Assembly (NCBI RefSeq): GCF_000342005.1
Contig: NZ_AOHO01000026.1
Span: 62,001-126,000, forward strand
DNA length: 64,000 nt
Source of the DNA: Amycolatopsis decaplanina DSM 44594
GTDB lineage: Bacteria > Actinomycetota > Actinomycetes > Mycobacteriales > Pseudonocardiaceae
Direction: 5' to 3'
Shown here: one piece after another, positions 33,514 through 41,846 of the stretch
How positions within the stretch are numbered: position 1 is the first letter of the stretch
Layout of the letters: every line of letters begins with the position of its first letter
The notes under the pieces: model-generated
Seen by the model: only the letters and a program-made list of their open reading frames with translations
Databases searched by the model: none
What the model was told of the DNA's origin: nothing
Translations under genes and position numbers: made by a program

Positions 33514-34866
33514 ATGGTGCCGGTGATGTCCACTGTCACCGCCCCTTCCCGTACCGGTCGCCGGGCCGATCTGATCGCCGTGGGGCTGGCGATGCTCGTG
33601 GTCGCCGCCGCGATCGCGGTCGGCCTTCACTACAACCGTCCCGGCTCCGGCGTGGTGATCTACGCCTTCGCGCCTCCGCTGTTCGGGTTGTGGCTGCCGC
33701 ATGTGGGGCCGGGTTCGGTCGCGGCCGTCGTGCTCGCGATCCTGGTCGTCACTCGGGGGCCCGCGCTCGCCGCCCGGCTGAGCTGGCGTCCGCTGCTCGC
33801 GCTCGGCTACGTGACCGCGCTGGCGTGGACGTTCTCGCTGGCGATGATCGACGGCTGGGCGCGCGGTTTCACCGGCAGGCTCGCCACGGAACACGAGTAC
33901 CTGCACGAGGTCCCGGGGATCACCGACATCCCGAAGATGCTGAACGAGTTCTCCTCGCGCATCCTGGATTTCCAGCCGGACTCGTGGACGACGCACGTCT
34001 CCGGGCATCCGCCGGGCGCGACACTGGTCTTCGTCTGGCTCGACAGGCTCGGTCTGCAGGGCGGAGCTTGGGCCTCGGCGCTCGTCGTGCTGGTCGGCTG
34101 CCTGGCCGTGGTCGCGGTGCCGGTGACGCTCTCCGCGCTGGGCAGGCAGGACGCCGCGAGGGCCGTCCTGCCGTTCGCCGTCCTGACCCCGGGCGCGATC
34201 TGGATCGGAGTCTCCGCCGACGGTCTCTTCGCGGGTGTCACGGCGACCGGGATCGCGCTGCTGGCACTCGCCAAGCGACGGCGGATCCTCGCGCTCCCCG
34301 GCGGTCTGCTGCTCGGGTTCGGGCTTTTTCTCTCCTACGGTCTCGTGCTGCTGGGGGTGATCGTGCTGGCCGTGGTCGTGCTGACCCGAGAGTGGCGGAT
34401 CCTGCTCCTCGCCATGGCGGGCGTGGCCGTGGTCGTCGTGGCGTTCGCGCTGACCGGGTTCTGGTGGCTCGACGGGTATCACCTCGTGGTCGAGCGCTAC
34501 TACCAGGGGATCGCGACGCTGCGCCCGTACTCCTACTGGGTGTGGGCGGACATCGCGGCGGTGCTGATCGCGATCGGCCCGGCCGTGATCGCCGGGACGC
34601 GACGCGCCGGCGCGGAGTTCCTCGCCGAGCCGAAACGGTCGTTCCGCGAGCCGGTCACCCTGATCGTGGCGGCCGCGGTGCTGACGATCGCTTTCGCCGA
34701 CCTGTCCGGCCTGTCGAAGGCGGAGGTCGAACGCATCTGGCTACCGTTCGAGGTGTGGCTGCTGCCCGCGGTGGCGCTGCTGCCGCAGCGGGGACGGCGG
34801 TGGTGGCTGGCCGCATCGGCGGCCACGGCGCTGGTGGTGAACCATCTGGTGCTGACGAGCTGGTGA
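33514..34866 (+). CDS. Polytopic membrane protein, possible GT-C-like glycosyltransferase
   Basis: The 450-residue protein has about 11 hydrophobic segments. A long extracytoplasmic region between the third and fourth segments contains EYLHEVPGITDIP and SWTTHVSGHPPGATL; acidic and His residues in such a first large loop are typical of GT-C membrane glycosyltransferases. I recognise no precise family. Start ATG 33514 or ATG 33526 (MSTVTAP) are both possible. It is followed 10 bp later by a two-component system, probably in the same operon, and is divergent from the GT2 operon. Confidence 0.7.
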   Translation: MVPVMSTVTAPSRTGRRADLIAVGLAMLVVAAAIAVGLHYNRPGSGVVIYAFAPPLFGLWLPHVGPGSVAAVVLAILVVTRGPALAARLSWRPLLALGYVTALAWTFSLAMIDGWARGFTGRLATEHEYLHEVPGITDIPKMLNEFSSRILDFQPDSWTTHVSGHPPGATLVFVWLDRLGLQGGAWASALVVLVGCLAVVAVPVTLSALGRQDAARAVLPFAVLTPGAIWIGVSADGLFAGVTATGIALLALAKRRRILALPGGLLLGFGLFLSYGLVLLGVIVLAVVVLTREWRILLLAMAGVAVVVVAFALTGFWWLDGYHLVVERYYQGIATLRPYSYWVWADIAAVLIAIGPAVIAGTRRAGAEFLAEPKRSFREPVTLIVAAAVLTIAFADLSGLSKAEVERIWLPFEVWLLPAVALLPQRGRRWWLAASAATALVVNHLVLTSW

Positions 34867-34876
34867 GGTGGGCTGC

Positions 34877-35575
34877 ATGACAGAGCAGGGTCGCGTGCTC
34901 GTCGTCGACGACGACGAGACCGTGCGGGATGTCGTCCGGCGGTATCTGGAGGTCGCGGGCTTCGAAGTCGACGTCGCCGGGGACGGAACCGAGGGGCTGC
35001 GGCTGTTCTCCACGACCGGACCGGACCTCGTGGTCCTCGACGTCATGATGCCCGGGCTCAACGGGCTCGAGGTGTGCCGGCGCCTGCGGCAGGTGAGCCA
35101 GGTGCCGGTCGTGATGCTGACCGCGCTCGGCGAGGAGGAGAACCGGATCGCCGGACTCCAGCTCGGCGCCGACGACTACGTCACGAAACCGTTCAGCCCC
35201 AAGGAACTCGCGTTGCGCGTGGCGTCGGTCCTGCGGCGGGCGCGGATGCCGCGGCCCGAACCGGCGGCGCGCGTGATCACCGACGGCGACCTCTCGTTGC
35301 AGATGACGGCCAGGCAGGCGGCCCTCGGTGGCGTGGAACTTCCCCTGACGAGCCGGGAATTCGATCTGCTCGCGTTCTTCCTCACCCATCCCGGCGTGGC
35401 GTTCTCCCGCGCCGATCTGCTGGAGAAGGTCTGGGGCTGGGACTTCGGCGATCAGTCCACCGTGACCGTCCACGTGAGACGGTTGCGGGAGAAGATCGAG
35501 AAGAACCCGGCGAAACCCGTCCGCGTCGCCACCGTGTGGGGTGTCGGCTACCGGTATGACCCGGTGCGGCGATGA
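34877..35575 (+). CDS. OmpR-family response regulator
   Basis: The 232-residue protein has a receiver domain (VVDDDE, phospho-acceptor Asp55 in [12 protein letters not shown] lysine) and an OmpR-type winged helix ending in [15 protein letters not shown] 34877 was chosen over an in-frame GTG three codons upstream, because GAGGTGG lies before it. It overlaps the kinase gene by 4 nt. It is distinct from MprA. Its likely targets are the divergent operons flanking the 17-bp direct repeat at 33430-33474. Confidence 0.92.
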   Translation: MTEQGRVLVVDDDETVRDVVRRYLEVAGFEVDVAGDGTEGLRLFSTTGPDLVVLDVMMPGLNGLEVCRRLRQVSQVPVVMLTALGEEENRIAGLQLGADDYVTKPFSPKELALRVASVLRRARMPRPEPAARVITDGDLSLQMTARQAALGGVELPLTSREFDLLAFFLTHPGVAFSRADLLEKVWGWDFGDQSTVTVHVRRLREKIEKNPAKPVRVATVWGVGYRYDPVRR

Positions 35576-36621
35576 TCGGCTCCGGAGAGTCCTTCGGCGA
35601 GATGCTGGCGCACGCCTGGCACATCCTGCCGTTCGCGCTGATGTTCGCGTTGCCGGTGATGCTGCTCGGCTGGTTTGCGCTGTACCTGCTCCGGCGCGGT
35701 TCACTGGCCAGCACGATGACGATCCTCGTGCTGATCCCGGTGCTGGCGACGCTGATCGCGGTGCTCGGGATCAGCGGGTTCATGTTCACCCCCGCGCTGA
35801 CCACGATGACACTGGTCTGCCTGCTGGTCGCGCTGGTGACCGTGCCGGCGGCACTCGTGCTCGGCCGCGCGATCGCGCGCCGCAGCGTGTGGGAACGGGA
35901 GGCGCGGGAACGGGAGCGCGCGGCCGAGGCGTCGCGGCGCGAACTGGTCGCGTGGATCAGCCACGACCTGCGGAGCCCGCTGGCCGGTATCCAGGCGATG
36001 GCCGAAGCCGTCGCGGACGGCGTCGTCGCCGATCCGATCGAGGTCACCGGCTACGCGCGGCGGATCAGCGGCGAGACCACCCGGCTGTCCGGCATGGTCG
36101 GCGACCTGTTCGAGTTGTCGCGGATCACCGCGGGCGCGCTCCAGCTGACCATGGCCGCCGTGCCACTGCGCGACGTCGTGAGCGACGCCGTCGCCGCGCA
36201 GGCCCCGCTGGCCGAACAGAAACGCGTGCGGATGATCGAGTACGCCAACGTGTGGCCGGTCGTCTCCGGCAGCGACCCGGAACTGGCGCGGATCGTGCGC
36301 AACCTGGTGTCCAACGCCGTGCGGCACACACCGCCGGACGGGACGGTCGCGGTCCAGATCGGCATCGAAGGCGGCGAGGCGCTGCTCGCGGTTTCCGACG
36401 GCTGCGGCGGGATCCCCGACGACGAGATCGGGCGCGTCTTCGACGTCGCGTTCCGCGGGACGACGGCGCGCACACCCGAGCGCGGCGGGCTGGCGAGCGG
36501 CGGCGGACTTGGCTTGGCGATCGCGAAAGGCCTCGTCGAAGCCCATCGCGGCCGCATCGGTGTCCGGAACCAAGGTCCCGGCTGCCGGTTCGAGGTCCGG
36601 CTTCCGCTCGCCATGCCCTGA
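35572..36621 (+). CDS. Sensor histidine kinase
   Basis: The 349-residue protein has three hydrophobic segments at about 18-40, 48-70 and 78-98 with almost no extracytoplasmic loop. It probably senses something in or near the membrane. A short coiled linker leads to the phospho-acceptor His131 in [14 protein letters not shown]. ATPase motifs follow: N box [16 protein letters not shown]1 [11 protein letters not shown] and G2 [11 protein letters not shown]. The start overlaps the response regulator stop (ATGA). It ends 78 bp before intergenic repeat copy B. Confidence 0.92.
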   Translation: MIGSGESFGEMLAHAWHILPFALMFALPVMLLGWFALYLLRRGSLASTMTILVLIPVLATLIAVLGISGFMFTPALTTMTLVCLLVALVTVPAALVLGRAIARRSVWEREARERERAAEASRRELVAWISHDLRSPLAGIQAMAEAVADGVVADPIEVTGYARRISGETTRLSGMVGDLFELSRITAGALQLTMAAVPLRDVVSDAVAAQAPLAEQKRVRMIEYANVWPVVSGSDPELARIVRNLVSNAVRHTPPDGTVAVQIGIEGGEALLAVSDGCGGIPDDEIGRVFDVAFRGTTARTPERGGLASGGGLGLAIAKGLVEAHRGRIGVRNQGPGCRFEVRLPLAMP

Positions 36622-36699
36622 CTCGTGTCAACGCGGGCGGCGATCGTTGCCGCCATGACGACTTCAGCGAGCGACAGCCAAGAACGACCGCTCTCGGTT

Positions 36700-36889
36700 C
36701 TATTGAGGGGTAAGGCAAACGTGGCGTGGTGTCGGGGCGTGTCGCGAAAGCCACTTTCGCGACATTGGCGGTGGCGGGGCGCTTGGCCGACCACCTGAGT
36801 GGCAAATCGTGCTGGGTCTCGTGAGTGGTAAGGACGGTTAGAACCGTCCTTACCACTCACGAGTCCCACCTTTGCCTTGCCCTTCAACA
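36700..36889. repeat. Intergenic inverted repeat, copy B (long form)
   Basis: The outer arms match copy A: CTATTGAGGGGTAAGGCAAA at the left, and its near-complement TTTGCCTTGCCCTTCAACAG at the right. Inside are two further perfect palindromes: GTCGCGAAAG paired with CTTTCGCGAC (36741-36763, 3-nt loop) and the long hairpin at 36818-36863. It lies between a rightward kinase gene and a leftward hydrolase gene. It is a mobile or amplified intergenic element; no transposase is present. Confidence 0.8.
36818..36863. terminator. 22-bp perfect hairpin inside repeat copy B
   Basis: A 22-bp stem with a 2-nt loop, beginning CTCGTGAGTGGTAAGG, is fully self-complementary. It has no T-tract on either side. 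It may stop transcription from both convergent genes or act as an RNA fold. Confidence 0.55.
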
Positions 36890-36891
36890 GG

Positions 36892-37695
36892 TCAGAGCCG
36901 CAGGAAACCCATGTCCGGGAAGTGGGCCGGCGCGATGATCGCGCCGGTCTCTTCCGCTTCGGCGAGGAAACGTCGGCGGGTGCGGAGCGCGAGATCGGGG
37001 TCGACGTCGCTGAGGAAGCCCACCCGCGTGTCCGTCAGCTGCGCGGGCGTGTGCAGGACGTCGCCGAGCAACAGCAGGCGCTCGTCGTCCGCGGTGATGT
37101 CGAGGACGTAGTGGCCGGGCGTGTGCCCGGGGGCGTGCCGCGCCATGATCCCGGGCGCGATCTCGACGGCGTCGCCGCTGATCGCCTCGGTCAGCCCCGC
37201 GCCCCGGGCGGTCTCCATGCCGACGCGGCTCCATTCGCCCGTCCCGGCGGGCGCGATCAGGGCGTCCCAGTCGAGTTGGCCGAACACGACCTGAGCGCCG
37301 GGGAAGGTCAGGTCGCCTTCGGGGGCGATCCAGCCGATGTGGTCGTTGTGCAGGTGGGTGAGGAAGACGGTGTCGATCTCGTCGACCGGGCATCCGGCCT
37401 TGTCCAGCGCGGCCGCGAGGTCGCCGCCCGTGCCCATCGGCGGGGTGGGGTCGCCCTTGGCGGGTGTCATACCCGGGGGGAAGGCGAATTCGCGCGGGCC
37501 GAGGCCGGTGTCGACGAGGATCGTGCGGCCGTCGCCGCGGATCAGGTACGCGCCGGTCGGGACGTGCACGGTGCCGTCCTCGTCGAAGACGTCCGGGTGG
37601 GCTTCGGGGTCGAGACCGGGGAAGAACGCGAGCGGCAGCCTGATCAGGCCGTCCCCGAGCGCTTCGATCTCGATGTCTCCGACGGTGATGCCCAC
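36892..37695 (-). CDS. Metallo-beta-lactamase-fold hydrolase
   Basis: The 267-residue protein has the metal-binding signature THLHNDHIGW near residue 104, a second histidine motif in HAPGHTPGHYVLD, and GDVLHTP with the bridging aspartate. It resembles lactonase-like and other MBL-fold hydrolases (N-terminal IRLPLAFFPGLDP and TGAYLIRGDGRTILVDTGLG). The substrate cannot be told. GTG 37695 is the start because a GGGGG tract lies 5 nt upstream; the 14 codons further upstream are unlikely to be translated. It is convergent with the kinase gene across repeat copy B. Confidence 0.85.
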   Translation of the reverse strand: MGITVGDIEIEALGDGLIRLPLAFFPGLDPEAHPDVFDEDGTVHVPTGAYLIRGDGRTILVDTGLGPREFAFPPGMTPAKGDPTPPMGTGGDLAAALDKAGCPVDEIDTVFLTHLHNDHIGWIAPEGDLTFPGAQVVFGQLDWDALIAPAGTGEWSRVGMETARGAGLTEAISGDAVEIAPGIMARHAPGHTPGHYVLDITADDERLLLLGDVLHTPAQLTDTRVGFLSDVDPDLALRTRRRFLAEAEETGAIIAPAHFPDMGFLRL

Positions 37696-37766
37696 CAAAA
37701 CCCCCAAAAAAGTCGATTCCGTTGCCGGGAACGACAACCGGCGGGGGGCCGCGTCTGTTCCCGGTT

Positions 37767-38828
37767 TCAGGAACCGACCGGTTCCCGCAGCTCAGCGGTG
37801 GCGAAATCGGCGATGCCTTCGGCGAAACCGGTTCGCGCGGTGAAGCCGAGCAGCTGCCGGGCGCGTGCGGGGTCCGCGACGACGTGCCGGACGTCGGCAG
37901 GCCGCGCGCCGCCGGCGATCTTCGGAGCCGGTCCGTCGCAGGCCTTCGCGAGCTCTTCGGCGAGTTCGCGGACGGAGTGGGGCTGCCCGGAACAGATGTT
38001 CAGCGGTGTCAGGTCGCCTTCGGGACCCTCGGTGCGCAGCGCCAGGACGTTCGCCCTCGCCACGTCGTGGACGTGTACGAAGTCGCGCTGCTGTTTGCCG
38101 TCCTCCAGCACGATCGGTGCCTCGCCGCGCGAGAGCGAGGACCGGAACAGCGACGCGACGCCCGCGTACGGGGTGTTCTGTGGCATCCGGGGTCCGTAGA
38201 CGTTGTGGTAGCGCAGGGCCCAGACCGTCCCGCCGGTTTGCCGGGCCCACGCCGCAGCCAGGTGTTCCTGCGCGAGCTTGGTGGCCGCGTAGGTGCTTCG
38301 CGGCCGCAGCGGTGCGTCCTCGGGAACCAGTCGCCAGTCGAGTTCGGCGCCGCAAGCCGCGCACGCGGGCTCGAAGCATCCGGCGTCCACATCGGACCGT
38401 TTCCGCGGCGACGGCGGGACGATCCCGTGGATGGGGCATTCGTAGCGGCCTTCGCCGTAGACGACCATCGACGAAGCGAGCACCAGTTTCCGGATTCCGG
38501 CATGGTGCATCGCCGCGAGCAGGACAGCGGTCCCGTAGTCGTTGTTCAGCGCGTACGACGGCGCGTCGGACGGATCGACGCCGTGTCCGACGACGGCAGC
38601 CTGATGGCAGACCGCGTCGACGCCGTCAAGCAGCTCGGCGACCAGCTCCGTGTCGGTGACGTCGCCACGCAGGAACCGGTGGCGGCCGGTGTACCCGGGC
38701 GGGCGCGACGAACCGTGCGCGGTGCGCAGGAGGTTGTCGAGGACGACGACCTCGTGACCTTGATCGGACAGCAGATCGGCGATGTGGGAGCCGATGAACC
38801 CGGCCCCGCCGGTTACCAGTGTTCGCAC
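37767..38828 (-). CDS. NAD-dependent sugar-nucleotide epimerase/dehydratase with zinc-knuckle insert
   Basis: The 353-residue extended-SDR enzyme has the NAD motif TGGAGFIGSHIADLL at residues 6-20, the serine in LASSMVVYGEG, and the catalytic tyrosine and lysine in STYAATKLAQ. Between them lies an extra segment with YECPIHG and, 25 residues later, FEPACAACGAEL. Its Cys/His spacing looks like a small zinc-binding knuckle. UDP-glucose-type epimerases usually lack it. GTG 38828 is the start. It is divergent from moaB. It probably makes an activated sugar for the nearby glycosyltransferases. Confidence 0.87.
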   Translation of the reverse strand: MRTLVTGGAGFIGSHIADLLSDQGHEVVVLDNLLRTAHGSSRPPGYTGRHRFLRGDVTDTELVAELLDGVDAVCHQAAVVGHGVDPSDAPSYALNNDYGTAVLLAAMHHAGIRKLVLASSMVVYGEGRYECPIHGIVPPSPRKRSDVDAGCFEPACAACGAELDWRLVPEDAPLRPRSTYAATKLAQEHLAAAWARQTGGTVWALRYHNVYGPRMPQNTPYAGVASLFRSSLSRGEAPIVLEDGKQQRDFVHVHDVARANVLALRTEGPEGDLTPLNICSGQPHSVRELAEELAKACDGPAPKIAGGARPADVRHVVADPARARQLLGFTARTGFAEGIADFATAELREPVGS

Positions 38829-38956
38829 CGTCCCGACGCTAGGGCCGATCGTCGACGATGGCCCCGGAAGCCCGGCTCACGTCAGGGAATCGTCACAACT
38901 CGCGTGCCGCGGCACCGCGGGAGCGAAGATCGGCCGAAACCGGATACGGTGTGGCT

Positions 38957-39457
38957 ATGGAACGGAGCGCACAACGGCTGGGCCGCGCACTGGTGGTCAT
39001 CGTGGACGATCGGGTCGCCCACGGCGAACACGAGGACAACACGGGACCGCTGGTCACGGAGCTGCTCGAAGAGGCCGGATTCATCGTCGACGGCGTCGTG
39101 GTGGTCGAGGCCGAGACGGCCGCGATCCGCAACGCGCTCAACACCGCGGTGATCGGCGGCGCCGACCTGGTGATCACCGTCGGCGGCACCGGGGTCTCCC
39201 CGCGCGACCGCACGCCCGATGCGACGGCCGGTGTGCTCGACCGCCCGATCCCGGGCATCGGTGAGGCACTGCGCGCCTCCGGCCTCGCCGCGGGCGCGGT
39301 GGACGCGGGCATCTCCCGCGGGCTCGTCGGCGTCTCCGGCAGCACGCTGGTGGTCAACCTCGCGGGTTCACGAGCGGCCGTCCGCGACGGCATGGCGACG
39401 CTCTCGTCGCTGGTGCCGTACGTGATCGACGAGCTGTCCGGCCTCGAAGAGGCTTAG
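38957..39457 (+). CDS. moaB: MoaB/MogA-family molybdenum cofactor protein
   Basis: The 166-residue single-domain protein acts in adenylylation of molybdopterin during cofactor synthesis. It has the family motifs NTGPLVTELLEEAGF, VITVGGTGVSPRDRTPDA near residue 75 and GSTLVVNLAGS near the C-terminus. ATG 38957 is preceded by no clear ribosome-binding site; a GATACGGT box just upstream suggests a short or absent leader. It follows the pepD-moaB2-mscL order known from mycobacteria. Its end overlaps the convergent antitoxin-like gene by 4 nt. Confidence 0.9.
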   Translation: MERSAQRLGRALVVIVDDRVAHGEHEDNTGPLVTELLEEAGFIVDGVVVVEAETAAIRNALNTAVIGGADLVITVGGTGVSPRDRTPDATAGVLDRPIPGIGEALRASGLAAGAVDAGISRGLVGVSGSTLVVNLAGSRAAVRDGMATLSSLVPYVIDELSGLEEA

Positions 39458-39732
39458 TTCTTCGGGGCGGGTCCGGGTTCTGTCCCGGGCTCGCCCTTTT
39501 TGTCCTGGTGCAGCACCCCTTCCACCTTTTCGGTGACCTGGCCGATCTTGTCCTCGAACCGGCCGCCGGTGACCTTGTTCGCCCCGGCCGACGCCGCCGA
39601 GACACCCTTGGCCGCGACGTCACCCGCCTTCTCGGCCAGCGGCCCGGCCTTCTCGCGGACTTCGCCCGCGACCTCTTCCGCTTTGTGGATGGCCTGCGCG
39701 GCCAGCCCCTTCGCTTTGTCGACGATGCTCAT
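39454..39732 (-). CDS. MT0933-like antitoxin-family protein
   Basis: The 92-residue protein is helical and Ala/Lys/Glu-rich. It starts MSIVDKAKGLAAQAIHKAEE, and GRFEDKIGQVTEKVEG sits near residue 66. This matches the short MT0933/Rv0909-type family (pfam14013), described as antitoxins on weak grounds. No toxin gene is adjacent. A charged Gly/Pro tail ends the protein. A role as a stress-related helical protein is just as likely. ATG 39732 is chosen because the sequence upstream is not family-like. Confidence 0.65.
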   Translation of the reverse strand: MSIVDKAKGLAAQAIHKAEEVAGEVREKAGPLAEKAGDVAAKGVSAASAGANKVTGGRFEDKIGQVTEKVEGVLHQDKKGEPGTEPGPAPKN

Positions 39733-39787
39733 GCGCTGATGGTCCCACCGGTCGGCGGCCCCCGCGACCGGTGCGAAGATGGACGTC

Positions 39788-39961
39788 ATGCCAGGTGAAG
39801 ACGAGGACAAGCGCCCTTCCTCGGCGGCGAAACGCCGAGTCGACGAGATCTTCGGCGATGTCCTGCCGGACACGACCTCCGACGAGCGAGAGCCGGGGCA
39901 GCGCACCCCGGACTCCGACTCGTGGTTCCTGGAGAACCGGCCGCCTCACCACGACCGGTGA
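39788..39961 (+). CDS. Small acidic conserved hypothetical protein
   Basis: The 57-residue protein starts MPGEDEDKRPSSAAKRRVDE and contains a VDEIFGDVLPDTTSDERE core, and near its C-terminus WFLENRPPHHDR. The composition is clearly coding rather than random. It lies divergent from the antitoxin-like gene with a 55-bp gap, and its end is 6 bp from the convergent mscL end. An ATG three codons upstream (39779) is also possible. I do not recognise the family. Confidence 0.6.
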   Translation: MPGEDEDKRPSSAAKRRVDEIFGDVLPDTTSDEREPGQRTPDSDSWFLENRPPHHDR

Positions 39962-39967
39962 TCCGGA

Positions 39968-40372
39968 TCAGCCCTGGCGGTTCTGCTGCGCGCGCAGCAG
40001 GTCGCGGATCTCGGTGAGCAGTTCGACGTCGGTCGGCTCCGCCGGGCCGGCCTCCTCACCGCGCTTGCGCCGCTCCTGGACGTGCTTGACCGGCAGCACG
40101 ATCACGAAGTAGACGACGGCCGCGACCAGCACGAAGTTGATCGTCGCGTTGATCACGCCGCCGAAGTCGAGGAACGTGGAGTCGTTGTCGGCGAGGATGT
40201 TGAACCCCAGCCCTTTGGCCGCGTCCGACCCGCCGATGGTGTTGATCAGCGGCTTGATCAGGCCGTTCGTGAAGGCCGTGACGATCGCCGTGAACGCGGC
40301 GCCGATGACCACCGCGACCGCGAGGTCGACGACGTTCCCGCGCATCAGGAAGTCCTTGAAACCCTTGAGCAA
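39968..40372 (-). CDS. mscL: Large-conductance mechanosensitive channel
   Basis: MscL opens under membrane tension and releases solutes during osmotic downshock. The 134-residue protein has the conserved N-terminal helix MLKGFKDFLMRGNVVDLAVA, TM1 through GAAFTAIV, a periplasmic loop, TM2 INFVLVAAVVYFVIVLPV, and a charged C-terminal helix ending in EIRDLLRAQQ. It starts at a TTG (40372) preceded by AGGAGA. A hairpin lies in its leader at 40392-40413. Confidence 0.95.
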   Translation of the reverse strand: MLKGFKDFLMRGNVVDLAVAVVIGAAFTAIVTAFTNGLIKPLINTIGGSDAAKGLGFNILADNDSTFLDFGGVINATINFVLVAAVVYFVIVLPVKHVQERRKRGEEAGPAEPTDVELLTEIRDLLRAQQNRQG

Positions 40373-40391
40373 GATGCTCTCCTCTTCACCT

Positions 40392-40418
40392 GGGACGGTT
40401 CGCCGACCGTCCCTTTTT
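40392..40418 (+). terminator. Terminator-like hairpin with T-tract in the mscL leader
   Basis: GGGACGGT (40392-40399) pairs with ACCGTCCC (40406-40413) across a 6-nt loop, followed by TTTTT. It is a good intrinsic terminator in the rightward direction. Both neighbouring genes read leftward, so it would end antisense transcription or form a 5'-leader hairpin of mscL. Confidence 0.6.
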
Positions 40419-40465
40419 CCGTACCGGGGGGACGCAGGCGCCCGCCGCCACAGGGCAGGCGCGAG

Positions 40466-41107
40466 CTAGCGGAGGGTAACCGTTATGGACCGTTCCAGCG
40501 AGGTGGCCGCGACTCGTGTCGCGGTCGCGGCGGGCAGGGAAAGCAGCACCAAAGGTCCCTTGCTTCCGGCGCCGGAGGCCTTCGGCTCGCGGGTGCCCTG
40601 TTCGCCTACAGCCGCCACGACGGCCGTGCTGGCCAGCACAGACGCCTCACGTCCGGCATCGGCGGCAGCGATGACGTCGACCCGTTGGCCCGGCCTGAGC
40701 AGTTCCGCGACACCGGCGTCGGCGAGCCGCACCGGGACAGTTGAACTCTCGGGATCACCCGATCCGGGGATGGCCGCGTCCAGCAGGCGGACGTCGGTCA
40801 GCGGTTCACCCGCCCGCGCCGCACCGACGAGCATCCGTCCCTCCACCGAGGACGGCAGGCCGGTGGCGCCCTGTGGACGGACGTCGTCCGGGAGGTCGAC
40901 GAGCTTGAGGTCCCCGGCGCGCAGCAGCGACCCGGCCGGGAGGTCGCGGGCGGAGACCACGGTCGTCGTGCCGGGCGTGCCGCGCGCGGACGCGGGCAGG
41001 AAGAGCACGACCAGGCCACTGAGCAGTAAGGACAGCGCGAGCCAGCGGCGGAGCAGACGCGCCGGACGGCCGTGGAGTCTTCGCAGGACGGGCAGATCGT
41101 GGAACAC
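40466..41107 (-). CDS. SAF-domain (CpaB/RcpC-like) secreted or anchored protein
   Basis: The 213-residue protein has one N-terminal membrane segment (LALSLLLSGLVVLFLPAS) and then a SAF domain (VSARDLPAGSLLRAGDLKLV) like that of CpaB/RcpC pilus-assembly proteins. A short conserved region with RPGQRVDVIAAAD follows. No tad pilus genes are nearby. It lies behind the fmdB/ruc gene on the same strand, the position of Rv0990c behind Rv0991c in M. tuberculosis, and may share its heat-shock control. The GTG at 41107 is the start. Confidence 0.75.
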   Translation of the reverse strand: MFHDLPVLRRLHGRPARLLRRWLALSLLLSGLVVLFLPASARGTPGTTTVVSARDLPAGSLLRAGDLKLVDLPDDVRPQGATGLPSSVEGRMLVGAARAGEPLTDVRLLDAAIPGSGDPESSTVPVRLADAGVAELLRPGQRVDVIAAADAGREASVLASTAVVAAVGEQGTREPKASGAGSKGPLVLLSLPAATATRVAATSLERSITVTLR

Positions 41108-41222
41108 GGGATTCCCCTCGTCGATCGGTGATGATCTCGACGTTAGGGGCGGGTGCGCTGCCCTGGAAAGAACGAAAACCCCCGGCTGTGGACAACCGGG
41201 GGCCTGTGGACAACTCGGGACG

Positions 41223-41534
41223 TCAGGAAGCGGCGGCGGCCGTTTTCGTCGTACCCGTGGAAGAGGATGCCGCGCTCTTGGTCTCCGACTTCGACTCGGT
41301 CTTCGACTCCGACTTGGTCTCTGTCTTGGCCGTGGCCGCGGTCGTGTTGGCCTTCGAGTCGCGCGAATCGTTGCGGTAGAAACCGCTGCCTTTGAAGACC
41401 ACGCCGACCGAGCTGAAGACCTTGCGAAGCGAGCCCGAGCACTGCGGGCACACGGTCAAGCTCGCGTCGGAGAACGACTGCACGGCCTCGAAAGCGTGGT
41501 CGCATTCCTTGCAGGCGTATTGGTAGGTGGGCAC
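41223..41534 (-). CDS. ruc: FmdB-family zinc-ribbon protein, Ruc-like chaperone
   Basis: The 103-residue protein has a zinc ribbon at residues 1-45: YQYACKECDHAF, then VCPQCSGSLRKVFS, giving four cysteines. The second half is disordered, with Lys/Thr/Ser/Glu repeats. In M. tuberculosis the same-position protein Rv0991c is a redox-regulated chaperone (Ruc): oxidation of the zinc cysteines turns it on. Gene order and the CIRCE element 18 nt upstream support equivalence. GTG 41534 has GGAG 6 nt upstream. Confidence 0.85.
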   Translation of the reverse strand: MPTYQYACKECDHAFEAVQSFSDASLTVCPQCSGSLRKVFSSVGVVFKGSGFYRNDSRDSKANTTAATAKTETKSESKTESKSETKSAASSSTGTTKTAAAAS

Positions 41535-41551
41535 TGCTGCTCCTTCGTGCA

Positions 41552-41578
41552 TTGGCACTCAGCCGACAAGAGTGCTAA
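41552..41578 (-). promoter_or_regulatory. CIRCE operator (HrcA-binding site)
   Basis: TTGGCACTC-N9-GAGTGCTAA matches the CIRCE consensus TTAGCACTC-N9-GAGTGCTAA with a single change. It lies immediately upstream of the fmdB/ruc gene, so that gene is very likely repressed by HrcA and induced by heat or unfolded protein. Confidence 0.9.
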
Positions 41579-41846
41579 CGCCACACGGTACCGGCGCATT
41601 CCGGCGCAGGTCAAACGAGGTTTCCCAAGGTCACATGACGACCTGGTCACGCCCTCTGTTCCGTACCTGTTCCGCGCCGGATCGAGATTGGCTCCGGTCC
41701 AAGGTGCGAGCCTTCATGAGCCGGGCGATCTCCGAGCGTGCCGCCTGACGGTCTCGCCTTCCTGCTCCGTGCTCGCTATGGCGGCCTCTCCTGCTGCCTC
41801 GTGTGCCAGTTCGCTCCGCTTCCCCTTCGGTGCAGGATGGCGCGTG

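Noticed and set aside
38848..38859. 12-bp palindrome ATCGTCGACGAT between the epimerase and moaB genes
   Set aside because: Palindromes of this size are expected several times by chance in 64 kb, and no regulator gene is adjacent.
41250..41340. Repeated GAC/TCC triplets suggesting a tandem repeat
   Set aside because: They encode the Lys/Thr/Ser/Glu disordered tail of the FmdB/Ruc protein.
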